Source: Planctomycetota bacterium
GTDB lineage: Bacteria > Planctomycetota > UBA8742 > UBA2392
Length of the DNA stretch: 64,000 nt
NCBI GenBank assembly: GCA_019636215.1
Contig: JAHBXZ010000012.1
Location: forward strand, 62,001-126,000
Reading direction: 5' to 3'
Shown: positions 1-9,233 of the stretch, in pieces
Layout: each line of letters begins with the position of its first letter
Numbering within the stretch: position 1 is the stretch's first letter
The notes under the pieces: model-generated
What the model saw: the letters and a program-made list of their open reading frames with translations, nothing else
Told to the model about the DNA's origin: nothing
Database searches by the model: none
Made by a program: the position numbers and the translations under genes

Positions 1-3000
1 CAAAGACGTTGGTGGCGCCATAGTTCACCGGCGTCGGGCTGGAGAACGTGCCCGAGATGCCGTTGCCGTCGACGGTGACATTGCTGAAGCTGCCGGGTGT
101 ACCGCCGGTGTCGCTGGTAAAGCGCAGGGTCGAGGTACGGGCCCCGTTGCCGCCGGGTGTGAAGACAGCCTGGATGTTAACACTGGCGCCGGCGCCGATC
201 ACAAAGGGCACCGTCGGTGCGGCCGGAAAGAACGCCCAGTCCGCGGCGTCGCCGCCGGTGAAAGTCACCGCCGTGACTGTCAGCGGGCCGGTGCCGGTGT
301 TGCTGACCGTGTGGGTCACCGGTGCTGTGGGTGTACCGAACTGCTGAGAGCCGTAACCCACCGGCGTTGCCGTGCTGAGTGTGCCCACCGTCCCGGTGCC
401 GGTGACAGTGACGTCGGTCAGCGTGTTGATGAACCCGCCCGAGTCACTGGTAAAGCGCAGGGTTGAGGCCAGCGCCCCCGTGGCACCGGGCACCAGTTGT
501 GCCGTGACCTGGGCGTTGCCGCCCACCCCGATCACGATGGGGAAAGTCGGTACCGGGTTGAAGCTCCAGTAGGCCGCGTCGCCGCCGGTGAACTGGGCAA
601 GGGTAATCGTCAGCACGCCAGTGCCGGTGTTGGTGATGGTGTGTATGCGGGGTGAAAGGCTGGTGGGGGTGAACAGGTTGCCGGTGCCGTAGTCCACGGG
701 TGTCGGGGTGCTGAGCACGCCGGCCGTGCCGCTGCCGGTGATGGTTACGTCAAAGTCGCCGCTTGTGCCTCCGCTGTCGCTGGTGATGCGCAAGAGGCTG
801 GTGCGCAGGCCGGTGGCCGTGGGCATCAGCCGCGCCTGCACGTTCACCGAAGACCCGGGCCCGATGTTCATCGGCAGGCTGGGTGGGGGCAGCCAGCTCC
901 AGTCTGCGGCGTCGCCACTGAAGAACTGCAGGTTGGTGATCGTCAGTACGCCTGTGCCGCTGTTGGTCAGGGTGTGCGTGACAGGCGACAGGTTCGTGAA
1001 CTGCCCCACATTACCGCTGCCATAGTTCACCGGCGTTGTGGTGCTGAGTGTGCCGACCAGGGCGTTGCCGCTGACAGCAATGTCTGAAAAGTTGCCGGGT
1101 GTGCCGCCGGAGTTGTCCGTGACGCGCAGTGTGGCACTGCGCGGGCCGGTGCCCTGGGGTGTGAAGCTGGCGGTGATGTTGACGCTGCCGCCGCTGGCAA
1201 TCGTGTGCGGCAGGCCGGGGACGCTGTTGAAAGACCAGTCCGCGGCATGGGTGCCGATGAAGTTGACGGCTGTGATCGTCAATGTCCCGGGGCCGGTGTT
1301 GGTGATCGTGTGCGTGACTGGCGAAAGCGGCGAAGTGACAAAGACGTTGGTGGCGCCATAGTTCACCGGCGACGGGCTGGAGAACGTGCCGGCAATGCCT
1401 GTGCCCGTAACGGCCACGCTGCGTGTGGTGTAAGGCGCGCTGGCGTTGGTGACGTTGCTGCTGAACGCGCCCGCTGCTGTGGGGTTGAAGCGTACGAAAA
1501 TCGTAGTCAAGGTCGCCGCCTGTGCGGGTGTGCGCGACAGGCTTGCACCCCAGGGGCCACCGGCTGCCAGCGCCACCTGAAAATGGGCCGGCGCCGTGAT
1601 CGACAGATTGGCGCTCAGGCCTACGCCTTGCACATTGTAAGTCTGCGAACCTGAGGGTGTGCCGACCTGCTGGTTGCCAAAGGCCAGAGGGCCGGTCGTG
1701 CTTACGGTGATGCCCGCGCCGGTGCCGCTGACGGCGATGTTCTGCGTAACCGCGCCGCTGCTGGCGTTGGTCACGTTGCCTGCCGCTGCGCCAAGCACGG
1801 TGGGCGAAAAGCGCACGAAGATTGGGGTGCTGGCCACCGTGCCGCCCGAGGGCGCAAGGTTCAGGCTGGAAACCCAGGGGCCAACCGCTGCCAGTGCGAC
1901 TTCAAAGCTGGCGGGCGGGGTGACGACGATGTTCGCTGTCAGGAACGTGCCCGAGACGTTGTAACTTTGTGCAGCCGAATTCGTGCCGATTTCAACGTTG
2001 CCGAAGTTCAGCGGCCCGCCAGTCACGGTCACGGTTGGCACGACACCGGTGCCCGATATCGCGTAGTTGCTTGTTGCCGTCGGCGGCATGGTCGCGTCGG
2101 AGTTGTTCCAGGTCACCGTGATGTTGGCGGTTCGCAAGCCCGCCGCGCTGGGCGTGAACACGATATTGAACGTTGCCGTGCTGGCTCCTGCGGCCAGCGC
2201 CCCGCTTGGTGCCGTGCCCTGGATGACAAAGTCCGAGGCATGGGCACCCGTGATGCGAATGCCGGTGGCAGGTCCGGGGGCCGGCAGCGTGAGCGCAAAG
2301 CTGCCCATGTTCTGCGCCTGGAATCCCTGGGCGGCGCTGGGCGAGCCGACGGACACGCTGCCGAAGTTGCTGAAGCCCGCCGTCGGTACACTGAATACCT
2401 GCGCGCGTTCGGCCGGTACATACTGCACAAACCACGAAATCAGCCGGCCCGTACCGCCGCCGCTGTCGTCGGCAATGGCGATCGTCCAGGCACCGGAAGG
2501 ACTGGTGCCGTACATGGCGTTGAAGGCGGCCGTGCCTTCCACGAAGTAACCGGTTCCGGCAGTGAACGGCGCCGTTCCCCCCGTTACGGGCGTGTTGCCC
2601 GTGTTGAACTGGCGGTCACCATCGCGGGACAGCATCGTGTACACAAACGAGACCGCCCCGGTGCCGTAGTTGTCGCCGGTGCCGCCGTTGTCGGTGGAAA
2701 GCTCAATCACGCCGGCGGGCGGAACGACGTTCGGACCGTTGTTGATCGTTGTATAGGGGCCGGCCCAGGTGACCCCCGGTGGAATCAGCCAGATGTCCAG
2801 GTCGGCATCGTTGGCGTGGTCAATGCGGATGCCGATGCGCAACGCGCCGATCAGGTCGCTTGTCGCAGGGATGTTGATCGTGTCTGTAACACCAAAAGTG
2901 TTGTTGTCCGGGATGCTCTTTCCAAACGGCGGAGTGCTGACATAGGTGTTGGGCGGGTTCAGCGGGTGTGCCCCGTACTCCAGCGGGTATGGCGCGATTT

Positions 3001-5581
3001 CACTGGTCGAGCCCACAATGTCTGCATTGGTCGCATGCCGGAGCGACAGAACCGTGTTTGCCGGCGAGGCCAGCACCGTGCCCACAACCAAAAGAAACTC
3101 GGTGGTGTTGGCCGCCACCAGGAAGCCACCCGCGATGTTGAACGTGGCAACGCCGCCGGCCATGCCGCCATTGGCCACCAGGGTGTCGGTTCCGGCCTCA
3201 AAGGTGCCGTTCTGATTTACGTCGCGGTACAGTGCAATCGCGCTGAGGTTGTTGGCCAGCGTGAAGTTGTTGACCTCGCGCGCCGTGACCTGGGTGACAC
3301 TGTTCGAACCAAAGTAGGCCGAAAGTTCAAGCTGCCCGAAAACATTGCCCGTTGTGCCGGTCGTCGCCGGCAGGCCGGGCATGTTGTTGTCGCCGATGTT
3401 GGCCCAGAACTGCGGCGTGGTGATGGGCACATACTCGATCTGCCAGGAAATCAGGTAGCCGACATCCTGTCCCCAGGAGTCCACCACAATCAGCTGCCAG
3501 GTGCCGCTGGGGTCCCCGTTGTACGAGAGGTTCCAGGCGGTTGTTCCTTCTACACGGTACTGGGGCTGGGCGGTAAACGGCGCCGCGCCACCTGTGACAA
3601 GGCTTCCGGCTGCCCAGGTGGGGTCATTGGCGCCTGACAGGCGCCCGTAGTTGTAGGTGTATGGCGAGGTATTGCTTCCCCAGTTGTTGCCGGAACCACC
3701 GTTGTCCGTGGAAAGTTCAATGACCTGCGGCGGAGCCGTGATGACCGGGCCGTTATTCGGAACCGCATAGGGCGGGTTCCATACAATGCCGGGGGGCAGC
3801 AGGTAGATGTCCAAATCAGCGTCATAAGTGTGATCCAGCCGGATGCCGACGCGCAGAGAACCCACGCGGTCGCTTGTGGCAGGCACCGTGATTCCGCGCG
3901 TGATGCCGACGTCATCGTTGTCCAAAATCAGGTCCGGCTGGTTGGGCCGGTAGGTGTATGTCGTGGCCCTGACAAATGGGCGGGGCCCGGCACGCAGTGG
4001 AAACAGGCCGGCATGCGGCAATGGTGAAGCGATGGAACCCGCGGACTGAATCTCCATCTGCATCGACGCAGGCGCCGGGGCAGCCACAACGGTGCCCACA
4101 AGCAGCAGGTTCACGCCCGTGTCGGCGGCAATAGGCTGCGCAAAGTTGAACGTGGCAGTGGCACCGGCCAACGCCGCGTTTGCCAGCAGGGTGTCGCCGC
4201 CATCCAACAGGCCATCGCCGTTGTTGTCGCGGTACAGCGATGCCGCCGAAATCAGCGTAGTCAGCGTCGCGCCACTGGCTTCGCGAAAGACCATGCTGGT
4301 GACGTTGTTCGCCGCCGCGCCCACGGCATCCAGCCGGAACTGGCCCAGCACCTGGCCGGCTTGGCCTCGCGCGATGGGCGCGCCGGGATCGTTGGCCGCG
4401 CCCCGGCTCGCGTACAAAGTTCCGCTGGTCACAGGAGCATAGACAATCTGCCAGCTCCGAAGTGTCCCGGCTCCGCCGACAACGTCGTCGGCAACGACCA
4501 GCGTCCAGTTTCCGGCTGCAGGCCTGCCGTAGACGTCATCGAACCAGTCCACGCCTTCCGGGATGTATACGTTGGCAGTGAATGGCGGTGCACCGCCCGC
4601 GACAGAAGAGGTGCCGGGTGCCAGTGGGTCTCCAAGCGACGACAATCGGGCGTAAGTGTAAGGCGGAGTGGCGCCGGAACCATAGTTCGCACCGTTGCCG
4701 TTATCCGTGGACAGCTCGATCACCGGCCGGGGAATCGGCGCGTTCAGCGCCTCCGAAGCCGTGGAAAACTCATTGGACACAAGAGTGTAGGGCCCGGACC
4801 AGGACGCCCAAGGCGGGATCAGGAAGATGTCCAGCTGGTTGCCTGTGCCGTGGTCGATGCGAAGGTCCACCCGGAACGAGCCGATCAGGTCGCCATTGGC
4901 GGGAATCGTGATTGTGCTTGTGACGCCGATGCGCGAACCGTCGGGGATGGCGATGTTCGGGTTCGCTGTGAAAGTGTTGATGTGGACGTACCGCAATTCC
5001 CATGACACAAGCGATCCTGTCTCGCCTCCCTGGTCGTCAAACACAACAAGCTTCCAGTCGCCGACGGGGCTGGTGCCATAGCGCGTGTTGAAAGCGGCCA
5101 CGCCCTCCACGGTGTAGATGTTGGCCGTGTAGGGCACCGTGCCTGCCGTGATGGCCTGGGTCGACGGAAACACAGGATCGGTCGTGACGCTCAGCCTGGC
5201 GTAGACATAAGGGCCGGCACCGGTGCCGTAGTTGTCGTTGGTGCCACCGTTGTCGGTACTCAGTTCGATGACACCTGCAGGCGGCGGCAAAGCGTAGTTC
5301 GGGCCGGTGCGGTTCCAGGTCACGCCCGGCGGCACAAGGTAGATGTCCAGGTCTGCGTTGCGCGTATGGTTCAACCTCAGCCCAATCTGCAGGCCGTAAA
5401 TCTGGTGGGCCGTGTAGGGCGCGGCGTTGGGAACCGTAATCGTGCTGTCGGCCCCTGCGTTGCTGTTGTCCGGGATTGCCACGTTCGGCGTTGCCGAAAA
5501 CGGAACAACCTGGGCGGACAGCCCGGAAGCAAGTGCAATCAGTGCAACAAGTAAGAGTAGTCGCGAACCGGCCAAACCCAC
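1..5581 (-). CDS. Giant secreted P-domain/Hydin-repeat protein (3' end beyond window)
   Basis: The frame starts at GTG 5581 and is still open at base 1 (1,860 codons seen), so the C-terminus is missing. A hydrophobic signal peptide ends near residue 23 (GLSA/Q), so the protein is exported. Four P/Homo B (proprotein convertase)-like beta-sandwich units follow, each with an LDI(Y/F/W)L strand and an ELSTDNG motif; the latter fall near 5270, 4720, 3720 and 2700. Two related domains of about 150 residues sit between units 2-3 and 3-4 (about 4440-3960 and 3430-2900). From about 2420 to base 1 there are seven complete and one cut Ig-like ASPM/SPD-2/Hydin ('choice-of-anchor D') repeats of about 111 residues, marked by PVNYG and GGDAADW motifs. 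No catalytic domain is visible. I infer a surface or extracellular structural/adhesive protein. The GTG start is chosen because the signal peptide begins there; I see no in-frame ATG near it. Confidence 0.85.
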   Translation of the reverse strand, partial: MGLAGSRLLLLVALIALASGLSAQVVPFSATPNVAIPDNSNAGADSTITVPNAAPYTAHQIYGLQIGLRLNHTRNADLDIYLVPPGVTWNRTGPNYALPPPAGVIELSTDNGGTNDNYGTGAGPYVYARLSVTTDPVFPSTQAITAGTVPYTANIYTVEGVAAFNTRYGTSPVGDWKLVVFDDQGGETGSLVSWELRYVHINTFTANPNIAIPDGSRIGVTSTITIPANGDLIGSFRVDLRIDHGTGNQLDIFLIPPWASWSGPYTLVSNEFSTASEALNAPIPRPVIELSTDNGNGANYGSGATPPYTYARLSSLGDPLAPGTSSVAGGAPPFTANVYIPEGVDWFDDVYGRPAAGNWTLVVADDVVGGAGTLRSWQIVYAPVTSGTLYASRGAANDPGAPIARGQAGQVLGQFRLDAVGAAANNVTSMVFREASGATLTTLISAASLYRDNNGDGLLDGGDTLLANAALAGATATFNFAQPIAADTGVNLLLVGTVVAAPAPASMQMEIQSAGSIASPLPHAGLFPLRAGPRPFVRATTYTYRPNQPDLILDNDDVGITRGITVPATSDRVGSLRVGIRLDHTYDADLDIYLLPPGIVWNPPYAVPNNGPVITAPPQVIELSTDNGGSGNNWGSNTSPYTYNYGRLSGANDPTWAAGSLVTGGAAPFTAQPQYRVEGTTAWNLSYNGDPSGTWQLIVVDSWGQDVGYLISWQIEYVPITTPQFWANIGDNNMPGLPATTGTTGNVFGQLELSAYFGSNSVTQVTAREVNNFTLANNLSAIALYRDVNQNGTFEAGTDTLVANGGMAGGVATFNIAGGFLVAANTTEFLLVVGTVLASPANTVLSLRHATNADIVGSTSEIAPYPLEYGAHPLNPPNTYVSTPPFGKSIPDNNTFGVTDTINIPATSDLIGALRIGIRIDHANDADLDIWLIPPGVTWAGPYTTINNGPNVVPPAGVIELSTDNGGTGDNYGTGAVSFVYTMLSRDGDRQFNTGNTPVTGGTAPFTAGTGYFVEGTAAFNAMYGTSPSGAWTIAIADDSGGGTGRLISWFVQYVPAERAQVFSVPTAGFSNFGSVSVGSPSAAQGFQAQNMGSFALTLPAPGPATGIRITGAHASDFVIQGTAPSGALAAGASTATFNIVFTPSAAGLRTANITVTWNNSDATMPPTATSNYAISGTGVVPTVTVTGGPLNFGNVEIGTNSAAQSYNVSGTFLTANIVVTPPASFEVALAAVGPWVSSLNLAPSGGTVASTPIFVRFSPTVLGAAAGNVTNASSGAVTQNIAVSGTGAGITVSTTGPLAFGNQQVGTPSGSQTYNVQGVGLSANLSITAPAHFQVALAAGGPWGASLSRTPAQAATLTTIFVRFNPTAAGAFSSNVTNASAPYTTRSVAVTGTGIAGTFSSPSPVNYGATNVFVTSPLSPVTHTITNTGPGTLTITAVNFIGTHAADWSFNSVPGLPHTIASGGSVNITASFTPQGTGPRSATLRVTDNSGGTPGNFSDIAVSGNALVGTLSTTTPVNYGSGNVGQFTNLSPVTHTLTNSGTGVLTITNLQFFSGDAADWSWLPPPSLPMNIGPGSSVNVQARLMPTATGLRTSLLRITSDSGGTSGDFDVTITGSGTAGVLSTPTPVDYGTGNLFTPTSLSPRIHTITNTGTGVLTITLAQFTGGDAAYWSFNPVPTFPIVIGVGGNAQVTAQLVPGATGALASTLRFTSDSGGFINTLTDVTVTGTGTVGTLSTATPVGYGSQQFGTPTAPVTHTVSNTGTGPLTVTAVTFTGGDAADWAFFPAAPTVPFVIGAGASVNIQAVFTPGGNGARTSTLRFTSDTGGTPGSFSNVTVDGNGISGTFSSPTPVNYGATNVF

Positions 5582-5871
5582 CCCCGCTGCACAACCCTGT
5601 GCGCCAACTATAGTGAAGGAGCCGGCGACTTCATCTGGTGTCTAAGCACGTAAAGGCTACCTCACCGCACGGGCCCGGTCAAGGAATCCTACCCGGTGAA
5701 AGGTTTTTGTAAGTGGCTAATTTACTTGAGTTTGAGTCGAATTTTTGCGGCAACCCAGCCTGTAACCGGCGTCGGCTTCGCCCGGACTGCAAGAGAACTC
5801 CAGAAGCGGCGTGGAAAACGTGTTGGCAAAAAGGTTTGCGCAAAGTCTGCGAACCTGTCTCGTCGCGCGCT

Positions 5872-7632
5872 ATGCTCTCTGCCCAGGAGAGCACCTTGCA
5901 AGCATTGCTTCATGACCCGGCCTGGTGCATCACCAGCCAGCGTTCGCAACCGGTTTCCGAGCTTGCGGCGGCTTTGCGCCTGCCTGAGTACCTGGCCCGG
6001 GTGCTGATCAACCGCGGGGTCCGCGACCCCGAGCAAGGCCACGCCTTTCTTGCCGCCAGCACGGCCGCGCTGGAAGACCCGTTTGCGTTTCGCGGCATGG
6101 AAGTGGCCGTCGAGCGCGTTCGGCGGGCGGTGGCCAAGGGCGAAAAGATCCTGATCCAGGGTGATTACGACGTGGATGGCAGCACCAGCGCGGCGCTGCT
6201 GGTGAACCTGTTCCGGCTGCTGGGTGCCCAGGCCGAAGTCAGCATCCCGGTGCGGGCGCAGGAGGGCTACGGCCTGAACGAGCGCATTGTGCGCCAGGCC
6301 GCGGCTTCGGGCGTGACGCTGATGATCACCTGCGACAACGGCACAACCGCCCACAAAGAAATCGCGCTGGCCCGGCAGCTTGGCATTGAAACCGTGGTTA
6401 CCGACCACCACACCGTGGGCGAAACCCTGCCCGATGCCGTAGTGGTGCTGAACCCGCACGTGAAGGAAGAACCCCTGAAGTTCCGCGACCTGTGCGGGGC
6501 CGGGGTTGCCTTCAAGCTGGCCTGGGCGGTGCTGCAGCGGCTGGGCGGCGGCACGCGCCTGGAACAGGCGCACCGGGACTTTCTGGCCGGGGCCCAGAGC
6601 CTGGTGGCGCTGGCCAGCGTGGCCGACGTAGTGCCGCTGCTGGGTGACAACCGAATCTTGACACGTCAAGGCCTGCGCGCGATGCCCGACAGCCCCAACC
6701 CCGGCATCCGCGCGCTGATGGAAACCAGCGGCCTCGACCGGGTGCCGTCGGGAATGGATGTGGGCTTCAAGCTTGCGCCGCGCCTGAACGCCGGGGGCCG
6801 GCTGGGCCGCGAGACCCTGGGCCTGGAACTGCTGACGGCCGGCAGCTACGGCCAGGCCATGGACCTGGCGCGCGAAATGGATTCCCTGAACCGGCAGCGC
6901 CAGTCCCTGGACCGCGAACTGACCCGCATGGCCGAGGAAATGGTCGCCGCCGATCGCGGCTATGACAGCGAACGGGTGCTGGTGCTGGGCCACGACGAGT
7001 TTCATGCCGGGGTGGTAGGGATCGTGGCCGCACGCATCAGCCGCCGATTCAACAAACCTGCTGTACTTGTGGCCACGCGCGACGGCATGGGGCGCGGCAG
7101 CGGGCGCAGCATCCCCGGCTTTCACCTGTACAACGCGCTGAATGAATGCAGCGGCCTGATGCACCGCTTTGGCGGGCATGCCCTGGCCGCAGGCATGGAA
7201 ATCACGCGCGAGAATCTGGGGCTGCTGCGGCGTGCGGTGAACGAGATTGCCGGCAAACACGTGGTGAGGGCCGACTACGCCACGCCGACTTTGAACATTG
7301 ATGCCGAAGTCCCGTTGCAGGCCCTGGAGCCCGAAGGCGTGCAGCACCTCTCGGCGCTGGAGCCCTTTGGCGAAGGCAACCCCGAGCCGCTGTTTGCGAC
7401 CACAGACGTGGAAGTCGCCGCGCCGCCCAAGGTGGTGGGACGCGGCACCGGCCACCTGACGCTGCTGGTGAAGCAGGGCGGGCCCGCGCTGCGCGCGATC
7501 GGCTTTGGCATGGGCGAGAGAGTCTCGCAGTTCAAGCGCGGAGACCGGGTGCGCATGGTCTTCACGCCACGCATCAGCACCTTCCGCGGCCCCGCGGAAG
7601 TAGAGCTCGAACTCAAAGACATCCGGGCCTAG
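5872..7632 (+). CDS. recJ: Single-stranded-DNA-specific exonuclease RecJ
   Basis: RecJ is a 5'-3' ssDNA exonuclease of the DHH phosphoesterase superfamily acting in recombination, mismatch and base-excision repair. The 586-residue product shows motif I DYDVDG (residues 98-103), the DHH motif (178-180), and the DHHA1 GGHALAAG motif (434 onward), followed by an OB-like C-terminal region. The length matches the family (about 560-580). The frame is open upstream to GTG 5713, but the extra 53 residues are low-complexity and unlike RecJ, so ATG 5872 is preferred; no good Shine-Dalgarno sequence precedes it. The gene is divergent from the giant secreted protein; the roughly 290 bp between them hold the promoters of both. 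A perfect 14-bp palindrome (GGCCCCCGGGGGCC) lies just downstream. Confidence 0.95.
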   Translation: MLSAQESTLQALLHDPAWCITSQRSQPVSELAAALRLPEYLARVLINRGVRDPEQGHAFLAASTAALEDPFAFRGMEVAVERVRRAVAKGEKILIQGDYDVDGSTSAALLVNLFRLLGAQAEVSIPVRAQEGYGLNERIVRQAAASGVTLMITCDNGTTAHKEIALARQLGIETVVTDHHTVGETLPDAVVVLNPHVKEEPLKFRDLCGAGVAFKLAWAVLQRLGGGTRLEQAHRDFLAGAQSLVALASVADVVPLLGDNRILTRQGLRAMPDSPNPGIRALMETSGLDRVPSGMDVGFKLAPRLNAGGRLGRETLGLELLTAGSYGQAMDLAREMDSLNRQRQSLDRELTRMAEEMVAADRGYDSERVLVLGHDEFHAGVVGIVAARISRRFNKPAVLVATRDGMGRGSGRSIPGFHLYNALNECSGLMHRFGGHALAAGMEITRENLGLLRRAVNEIAGKHVVRADYATPTLNIDAEVPLQALEPEGVQHLSALEPFGEGNPEPLFATTDVEVAAPPKVVGRGTGHLTLLVKQGGPALRAIGFGMGERVSQFKRGDRVRMVFTPRISTFRGPAEVELELKDIRA

Positions 7633-7778
7633 AGACTACGGCATAGGACATATAGGTCCCCTCCGGCCCCCGGGGGCCAACCCGGCCTGCCAAACCGCCG
7701 TAGATGCCCTTCACCCTTGCCGCGGCCGCATTCGCCCGCAAAATGCAGGGCTGTTGACCATTACCCACCGGACCCGAC

Positions 7779-9233
7779 ATGTTCGAACAGGCTTTCCGCA
7801 ACATTGACGACGTACTGCGCCGCGAGGCCGGTTGCACGACCGAGCTTGATTACACCGAGCAAACCTCGTGGCTGCTGTTCCTGAAGTACCTGGACGCGCT
7901 GGAACGCGAGCGCGCCACCGAGGCCGAACTCGACGGCAGGAAGTACGGCTTCATTCTCGACAAACCCTACCGCTGGGAAGTATGGGCCGCGCCCAAGGAT
8001 TCCGCAGGCGCGCTGGACCACAACAAGGCCATGACCGGCGACGACCTGCGCGATTTTGTGAACATGCGGCTGTTTCCGTACCTGCAAGGCTTCAAACAGA
8101 AGGCCACCGGCCCGGACACGATTGAATACAAGGTCGGCGAGATTTTCAGCGAGATCAAGAACAAGATCCTGGGCGGCTACAACCTGCGCGAGATCATTGA
8201 CCGCGTGGACGAGCTGAGCTTCGGCTCGCAGGCCGAGAAGCATGAACTCTCAGCCCTGTACGAAGAAAAGATCAAGCGCATGGGCAACGCCGGGCGCAAC
8301 GGCGGCGAGTACTACACGCCGCGCCCGCTGATTCGCGCCATTATCCAGGTGGTAAAGCCCAAGATCGGCGACCGCATCTATGACGGCGCCTGCGGTTCGG
8401 CGGGCTTCCTGTGCGAAGCCTACGAGTACCTCCGGGCCAAGCCCGGCCTGACAACCAAACAGGCCGAAACGCTGCAAAAGCGCACCTTCACGGGTAAAGA
8501 AAAGAAGTCACTGGCCTACGTCATCGGGATCATGAACATGATCCTGCACGGCATTGAAGCCCCGAACATCCTGCACACGAACACGCTGACCGAGAACCTT
8601 GCCGACATTCAAGAGAAAGACCGCGTCGAGGTGATCCTGGCCAACCCGCCCTTTGGCGGCGGCGAGCGCAAGGAAGTGCAGCAGAACTTCGGCATCCGCA
8701 GCGGCGAAACCGCGTACCTGTTTTTGCAGCACTTCATAAAGATGCTCAAGGCCGGCGGGCGCGCGGGCGTGGTCATCAAGAACACGTTTTTGAGTAACAC
8801 AGACAACGCCTCGGTCAGCCTGCGCAAGCTGTTGCTGGAAAGCTGCCACCTGCACACGGTGCTGGATTGCCCAAGCGGCACGTTTCAGGGCGCGGGCGTG
8901 AAGACGGTGGTGCTGTTCTTTGAAAAAGGCGCGCCGACACACAAGACCTGGTACTACCAGCTCGACCCCGGCCGCAGCTTGGGCAAGACCAACCCGCTGA
9001 ACGACGACGACCTGAAGGAGTTTATCGAGTTGCGGGCCTCGTTCGCGGACTCGCCCAAGTCATGGACTGTCGATGCCAAGGCCATCGACGAAGCCACGTT
9101 CGACCTGTCGGCCAAGAACCCCAACGGCGGCGAAGAAGTGAAGCACCGCAGCCCGCAGGAGATACTGGACGAAATCGCCGCGCTGGACGCCGAGAGCGCG
9201 GAAGTCCTGGCAAACATCCGGGGGCTGTTGTGA
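7779..9233 (+). CDS. hsdM: Type I restriction-modification DNA methyltransferase subunit (HsdM)
   Basis: Adenine-N6 DNA methyltransferase (484 aa) that forms the M2S modification core and, with HsdR, the restriction complex. An HsdM_N-type helical domain comes first (about residues 1-150). The SAM-binding motif I variant YDGACGSAGF is at 201-210 and the catalytic NPPF motif at 289-292, followed by GGGE as in other type I/N6-methylases. ATG 7779 is the obvious start. The stop codon overlaps the hsdS start by 4 nt (GTGA), so the two are translationally coupled. It is the first gene of hsdM-hsdS-hsdR, with 146 bp between it and recJ. Confidence 0.96.
   Translation: MFEQAFRNIDDVLRREAGCTTELDYTEQTSWLLFLKYLDALERERATEAELDGRKYGFILDKPYRWEVWAAPKDSAGALDHNKAMTGDDLRDFVNMRLFPYLQGFKQKATGPDTIEYKVGEIFSEIKNKILGGYNLREIIDRVDELSFGSQAEKHELSALYEEKIKRMGNAGRNGGEYYTPRPLIRAIIQVVKPKIGDRIYDGACGSAGFLCEAYEYLRAKPGLTTKQAETLQKRTFTGKEKKSLAYVIGIMNMILHGIEAPNILHTNTLTENLADIQEKDRVEVILANPPFGGGERKEVQQNFGIRSGETAYLFLQHFIKMLKAGGRAGVVIKNTFLSNTDNASVSLRKLLLESCHLHTVLDCPSGTFQGAGVKTVVLFFEKGAPTHKTWYYQLDPGRSLGKTNPLNDDDLKEFIELRASFADSPKSWTVDAKAIDEATFDLSAKNPNGGEEVKHRSPQEILDEIAALDAESAEVLANIRGLL

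Noticed and set aside
5037-5594. Minus-strand frame of 185 codons over the start of the giant secreted gene
   Set aside because: It is out of frame with the signal peptide and P-domain coding sequence and gives an Arg/His-rich non-protein-like product.
48-5645. Several plus-strand open frames of 60-556 codons over the left 5.6 kb
   Set aside because: They lie opposite one continuous minus-strand frame that encodes a signal peptide and clear repeat domains; the plus-strand products are low-complexity and repeat only because the real gene repeats.
9062-9229. Upstream extension of hsdS inside hsdM
   Set aside because: Out-of-frame readout of hsdM; HsdS similarity starts after the GTG at 9230, which overlaps the hsdM stop.
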